Part shown: positions 60,206 to 64,000 of the stretch, in pieces
Layout of the letters: each line of letters opens with the position of its first letter
Numbering within the stretch: position 1 is the first letter of the stretch
Assembly (NCBI GenBank): GCA_020636355.1
Contig: JACJYB010000001.1
Location: forward strand, 434,001 to 498,000
Length of the DNA stretch: 64,000 bases
Direction: 5' to 3'
From: Lewinellaceae bacterium
GTDB lineage: Bacteria; Bacteroidota; Bacteroidia; Chitinophagales; Saprospiraceae
The notes under the pieces: generated by a model
What the model saw: the letters and a program-made list of their open reading frames with translations, nothing else
What the model was told of the DNA's origin: nothing
Databases searched by the model: none
Translations under genes and position numbers: made by a program

Positions 60206-60853
60206 ATGCAAATAGAAGCTTTACGACCATTGACAACCACGTTGCGTATCCTCTACCCCATCTGGGCTATGGTCGGTATGTTCAGCCTTATCTATGTTCC
60301 TTCCCAGGTATTTGACCAGGGGGATATTGCAGAGACAGCAGCGCGCATCCAGTCTATGGAAGGCCTGTTCCGTCTCGGGATTCTGGGAAGTTTGGTAACA
60401 CAGTTGATTTTCATCCTGACCGCCTGGTATTTGTTCCGATTCTTCCGGGAGACGCATCAGCAGGCTGCCCAGCTTATGTTGATTCTGGCTTTGGTGAGTG
60501 TACCGATGGCCATGCTGAATGAATTGTTCTCTCTGTCGATGCTCCAATCAACAGACAACTTGAGCCAACTCCAGTTATTACGTGACCTCCACCGAAGCGG
60601 GCTACAAATCGTAATGCTGTTCTGGGGACTGTGGTTGTTCCCATTGGGATACCTGATCATGCGATCCGGTTATTTTCCCCGGATCATCGGCTGGTTTGCC
60701 ATTGCAGGGGGCGTTGGTTATGTCCTGGGATTTTTCCTGGATGTGCTCGGCCTGCAAATCGAATGGTTAAGTACAATAGCGGAAACCCTCACGCTGGGTG
60801 AAGTGCTTTGGTTGTTGTGGCTGATCATTGCCGGCGCCCGGCTCCCGGATTGA
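60206..60853 (+). CDS. DUF4386 family membrane protein
   Basis: 215 residues, about six membrane helices. LRILYPIWAMVGMFSLIYVP, the ARIQSMEGLFRLGILGSLVT segment, and FRETHQQAAQLMLILALVSV followed by PLGYLIMRSGYFPRIIGWF match the DUF4386 pattern. Function unknown. It is monocistronic as far as the sequence shows, convergent with the lipoprotein gene. Confidence 0.87.
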   Translation: MQIEALRPLTTTLRILYPIWAMVGMFSLIYVPSQVFDQGDIAETAARIQSMEGLFRLGILGSLVTQLIFILTAWYLFRFFRETHQQAAQLMLILALVSVPMAMLNELFSLSMLQSTDNLSQLQLLRDLHRSGLQIVMLFWGLWLFPLGYLIMRSGYFPRIIGWFAIAGGVGYVLGFFLDVLGLQIEWLSTIAETLTLGEVLWLLWLIIAGARLPD

Positions 60854-60874
60854 TGGTAGTTCTGAGGAAATCAT

Positions 60875-61759
60875 TTATAGGGCCAGCTTAAAAATAATCG
60901 TCAGCCTTCCGGTCTCCCTGGACAACAACCACATCATGTCATGTTTTTTCTCCAATTTCGGATTTGAGCTGCAAGCAGTGGTTGGTGTTGGCTGCATCGC
61001 GTAGCCAGACTGATCAATATCAATGAACTGCCCGGTAAAATGTTCTACTTTGAGCGTGGTTAATTCCTCCTTGGCGGACCGGTCTATGGTCAGTTCAATG
61101 TAATTGTTTATCGTGTCGACAATGCCAAAAAACGGATTGTTGAAATAATAAGCGTCGGTATTCCCGCAGGTGCTTAATTCAAAGCTTCCGGAGGCTACAA
61201 TGCGGGTCGTATCAGTCAGGATCAGGGTCCCGTTTTTAATCAAAGGATATTCTTTATATGGGCCAAACCAAAGGCAATAATCCGGATTCTGAGGACTGAT
61301 CCAGGCATTGGTAATATCCGGTGGGAATGACGGAGGGGCAACCGGAATGACAATATCCGGAGGCGACGGAAGGATGTAGTTTGGATTGTTGATGAAAAAA
61401 CTGGGGTCTTCCATGGCTACCTGAATACCTAACGGTCCACAATCGTAATCTTCTACTTCCAGGTTGACATTGCCCTCCAGGTCGCTGGGCATCCGGACGA
61501 TCAGACCCAGGCCCTCGACAAAGTGAATGTTTTCGGACGATAAGGGTTGATTGTTTACGTAGACAGCACGTGATCTTAACTGATCGGTGAAAATCGGGTT
61601 GCTGGCTTGCAACAAAATCTCACTGCCCATGGCATTGACCGGACTCTTGACCACAACTGTAAACGGGGAGTCACATTGAGGGTTGCAACTGCTCAACAGG
61701 ACCAAAAGGGACATTCCCAGTGCCATTCCCAGGATGCGGAAAAAGATTCGGTGTTTCAT
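60875..61759 (-). CDS. Lipoprotein with IPT/TIG-like N-terminal domain
   Basis: 294 residues. The lipobox LVLLSSC is at about residue 25. An N-terminal Ig-like (IPT/TIG) strand set runs VVVKSPVNAMGSEILLQASN to LEGNVNLEVEDYD, then a Pro-rich linker (PSPPDIVIPVAPPSFPPD) and a C-terminal beta domain (DTTRIVASGSFELSTC, INNYIELTIDRSAKEELT). No enzyme motif. It ends a two-gene unit with the coiled-coil protein 5 bp upstream. Confidence 0.72.
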   Translation of the reverse strand: MKHRIFFRILGMALGMSLLVLLSSCNPQCDSPFTVVVKSPVNAMGSEILLQASNPIFTDQLRSRAVYVNNQPLSSENIHFVEGLGLIVRMPSDLEGNVNLEVEDYDCGPLGIQVAMEDPSFFINNPNYILPSPPDIVIPVAPPSFPPDITNAWISPQNPDYCLWFGPYKEYPLIKNGTLILTDTTRIVASGSFELSTCGNTDAYYFNNPFFGIVDTINNYIELTIDRSAKEELTTLKVEHFTGQFIDIDQSGYAMQPTPTTACSSNPKLEKKHDMMWLLSRETGRLTIIFKLAL

Positions 61760-61764
61760 AGCAA

Positions 61765-62928
61765 TTAGATTTCTTGTTTCAGAATTTCGAAGAGATGATT
61801 TTGTGCGCTCTCCAATGGAGGCATTTGATGCTGCAATGCTTCGTGTGCTTCGTCAGCAGCGCGCTTGGTGTCGGAAACCTTGCGGATTCCTTTGGTGCTG
61901 TAATCCTGTAGATTCCGGATGACTTTCTGATTTACCTGATCCAGAATGACCGGATCATGGATCTCGGAAAAGACGTGTTGGTAATAAGCCTCCAGGGCGG
62001 AAACCGCAGCCGGATCGTCCCAATAATGCTGCAGGCCCAATAGATATTTCTGCTGATCATTGTATAAGGCATCGCGCGCTTTGCTGTAGTCCAGACACAC
62101 TTTATTGAAAGCCACTAATGCCTGGTTGTTTTTGTAGCAGGACTGAACTTTCGGCAGCCAGTTTTGCAGATCTTTCAGCCTGGATTCGTAGTCCAGTATT
62201 TCGCGGGTCAGGCCTTCGTAGAGTTCTTTTTGACGGACATATTTGGCTTCGAGTGCTTCTGCCAGGCGATTCATTAATGAGCTTACGGTATCCTGAAGGA
62301 TATTAATCTGTCTGGAGAAGGCTTGCAGAGAGTCGGACAGCCGGCGATTGGCCTGGTTGGAAGCTTCAAGCATTTGTTCCGTCTGTGCCAGCCTCGCATC
62401 CCATATTTTACGCTGTTCCTGATAATACAAGACCGTGTCCAGAAGGGATTTCTCCAGTCGAACGATCTGCCGGTCCGAGAGTTTTTTCTCCCTGGTAATC
62501 CGGTTGATCTCCTCATCCAGCTTGCGGAGATTAACCTGCAGGTTAGAATCTACTGTGCCGGAAAGGACATAAATTTCGATGGTATAAGAAAGTCTTTCCG
62601 GTGGGATCTGTCCGTCCTGGGGACGGAGGATTTGGTAGGTGGTAGGCAGTACTTCTATTTTTAGCTTGGTCTTATTAGGCACTGTGGCGGTAAAATATCC
62701 GTCGGGACCAACAGAGACCAGGCCTTGACCTGCAATCAAGACCTGGGCATCTGAGACGCCCTGAACTTTCGGGCCGATCTTTTCAATCACCCGGCCCTGG
62801 ATCTTACTTACTCCGGAGGTTTGTTGGGCAATCCCATTCCCGGCAATAACAAGCAAGGCCCAGAGCATGCTGGAGCGTGTTATGGGTAATACCGTCTTAA
62901 GCCAGGCGATGAGCCAATTAAATCCCAT
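61765..62928 (-). CDS. Periplasmic coiled-coil protein with carboxypeptidase-regulatory-like N-domain
   Basis: 387 residues from the ATG at 62928; an alternative ATG at 62868 gives a tighter signal peptide (LWALLVIAGNGIAQ). Residues about 40-125 form a CarboxypepD_reg-like beta fold (IQGRVIEKIG, AQVLIAGQGLVSVGPDGYFT). A long coiled coil follows (NLRKLDEEINRITREKKLSD, EASNQANRRLSDSLQAFSRQ), then a helical tail. Probably a periplasmic or envelope structural protein. It is transcribed before the TIG lipoprotein, 5 bp apart. Confidence 0.72.
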   Translation of the reverse strand: MGFNWLIAWLKTVLPITRSSMLWALLVIAGNGIAQQTSGVSKIQGRVIEKIGPKVQGVSDAQVLIAGQGLVSVGPDGYFTATVPNKTKLKIEVLPTTYQILRPQDGQIPPERLSYTIEIYVLSGTVDSNLQVNLRKLDEEINRITREKKLSDRQIVRLEKSLLDTVLYYQEQRKIWDARLAQTEQMLEASNQANRRLSDSLQAFSRQINILQDTVSSLMNRLAEALEAKYVRQKELYEGLTREILDYESRLKDLQNWLPKVQSCYKNNQALVAFNKVCLDYSKARDALYNDQQKYLLGLQHYWDDPAAVSALEAYYQHVFSEIHDPVILDQVNQKVIRNLQDYSTKGIRKVSDTKRAADEAHEALQHQMPPLESAQNHLFEILKQEI

Positions 62929-63197
62929 ATTGGGGAACTAAGTCCAATGAAAGTTACAACGAATTTATGAACCAGTCAATGGGTAATATATCCAGGGATC
63001 ACCATACCCTCAAATGATTCGGGAAGGTGTATGTTACTTAAGGATTTTAGCGTTGTCTGAGAACAGCATGCCTTAAAGTTGGCTATCCGGGTGTCAGAGA
63101 GCAGTGCATTGTATCTTTTGAGACGTCTCAAGGGGTATTTGAGCCATGCAGAATGATGTCCGTGGGGAATTTTGTACTTTGATTGCATAAAAGATGC

Positions 63198-64000
63198 ATG
63201 CCAATGAGATTATTGATCGTTATGGGCTTCTGCAGCCTGTGTAGTTCCGGATTGATTGCTCAATCTACGCAAGACAAAGCCAAAGTCATCCAGGCGGTCG
63301 ATGACCACCAGGCGGATCTTATCCACCTCAGCGATCAAATCTGGGCTTTTGCCGAGACTGCCCTGAAAGAGTACCAGTCCTCCAAGGTTTTGGCCGATTA
63401 TGCAGAAGAACAGGGATTTAAGGTCGAACGGGGCGTTGCAGGTATGCCTACCGCCTTTGTCGCCTCCTTCGGGACAGGACGTCCGATCATCGGTGTGCTG
63501 GGTGAATACGACGCATTGCCCGGGCTCTCCCAACAGGCATCACCGGATAAGCAGCCCCTGGTAGAAGGTGCCCCCGGCCATGGATGCGGGCATAACCTGT
63601 TTGGCGCTGCCAGTTTGGGAGCGGCCATTGCGGTGAAGGAATGGATGGAGAAAACAGGTGCCACAGGAACGGTACGTTTTTATGGCACCCCGGCAGAAGA
63701 ATCGGTGGGAGGCAAGGTTTATATGGCACGTGCCGGCCTCTTTGATGACCTGGATGCTTGCTTGGACTGGCACCCCGATTACCAGACCAAGGCGTCCACT
63801 CAGAGTTCACAGGCTGTGATCGACTACCTGGTCAACTTTCATGGTAAGGCAGCGCATGCGGCCTTTGATCCCTGGAACGGCCGCAGCGCCCTGGATGGTG
63901 TGGAATCATTTGTCGATGGAATCAATTTGTTGCGCGAACACGTTCATCCATCCGTACGCATTCATTATGTGATCACCAAGGGAGGCCAAGTACCCAATGT
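63198..64000 (+). CDS. M20 family amidohydrolase, AbgB-like (truncated by the window end)
   Basis: About 267 codons are visible from ATG 63198 (a second in-frame ATG lies at 63204); the gene continues beyond 64000. Signal-like N-terminus LLIVMGFCSLCSSGLIAQ. The M20 core is evident in GVLGEYDALPGLSQQ, EGAPGHGCGHNLFGAASLGA (metal His motif) and TVRFYGTPAEESVGGKVYMA with the catalytic Glu. HGKAAHAAFDPWNGRSALDG belongs to the lid/dimer domain. Resembles aminobenzoyl-glutamate hydrolase-type secreted amidases; specificity unknown. Confidence 0.9.
   Translation, partial: MPMRLLIVMGFCSLCSSGLIAQSTQDKAKVIQAVDDHQADLIHLSDQIWAFAETALKEYQSSKVLADYAEEQGFKVERGVAGMPTAFVASFGTGRPIIGVLGEYDALPGLSQQASPDKQPLVEGAPGHGCGHNLFGAASLGAAIAVKEWMEKTGATGTVRFYGTPAEESVGGKVYMARAGLFDDLDACLDWHPDYQTKASTQSSQAVIDYLVNFHGKAAHAAFDPWNGRSALDGVESFVDGINLLREHVHPSVRIHYVITKGGQVPN

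Overview
The window looks like chromosomal core plus accessory DNA from a member of the Bacteroidota, most likely Saprospiria-like. The family call is inference. The signs are a CHU_C-type (gliding-motility-associated) C-terminus and a Por-type C-terminal sorting domain, both type IX secretion signals; a short primary sigma factor; TAnnTTTG promoter boxes before many genes; weak Shine-Dalgarno sequences; DUF6090; and the fused ccoNO, single-haem ccoP oxidase architecture. No tRNA, rRNA, CRISPR array, transposase or phage gene was seen.

Layout. 1-1.7 kb: a reverse-strand trp operon head (trpE, then the start of trpG) preceded by what reads as a complete transcription attenuator with a Trp-Trp-Trp leader peptide. 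1.9-4.3 kb: a YfhO membrane protein. 4.3-14.8 kb: a surface-glycan region with three glycosyltransferases, four methyltransferases, a PIG-L deacetylase and an unfamiliar protein translationally coupled to one glycosyltransferase; an enoyl-CoA hydratase and a SlyD-type prolyl isomerase sit inside it. 14.8-31.4 kb: mostly housekeeping genes (ferredoxin-NADP reductase, sigma factor, Lrp regulator, S41 protease, Sua5, ribosomal protein L19, metallophosphoesterase, topoisomerase I) with two large T9SS cargo proteins, one made of eight tandem Cys-paired repeats. 31.4-39.7 kb: a large alpha-2-macroglobulin lipoprotein, gamma-glutamyltransferase and a NIPSNAP protein. 39.7-48.4 kb: a complete cbb3 oxidase operon (ccoI, S, NO, Q, P, G, H and a SafE-like protein). 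Divergent from it is a second ferredoxin-NADP reductase paralogue overlapping a 2Fe-2S ferredoxin. Two Fnr/Crp-like palindromes bracket ccoI. 49.8-64 kb: accessory genes including an esterase, a GMC oxidoreductase with its small Tat partner, a membrane-anchored TIR protein next to a predicted outer-membrane protein, a large glycosidase, several small membrane-protein families, an envelope lipoprotein/coiled-coil pair, and the start of an M20 amidohydrolase.

How the parts fit. The oxidase block is a coherent micro-aerobic respiration module: CcoI loads copper, CcoG and CcoH aid maturation, CcoS aids cofactor insertion, and CcoNO/Q/P form the enzyme. The reductase-ferredoxin pair shares its control region. 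The glycan block could decorate an O-antigen-like or exopolysaccharide chain. The observations most worth following are the trp attenuator, the paired Fnr-like sites, the TIR-TM-beta protein with its outer-membrane neighbour, the eight-repeat secreted protein, and the uncharacterised partner of the 7.3-kb glycosyltransferase.
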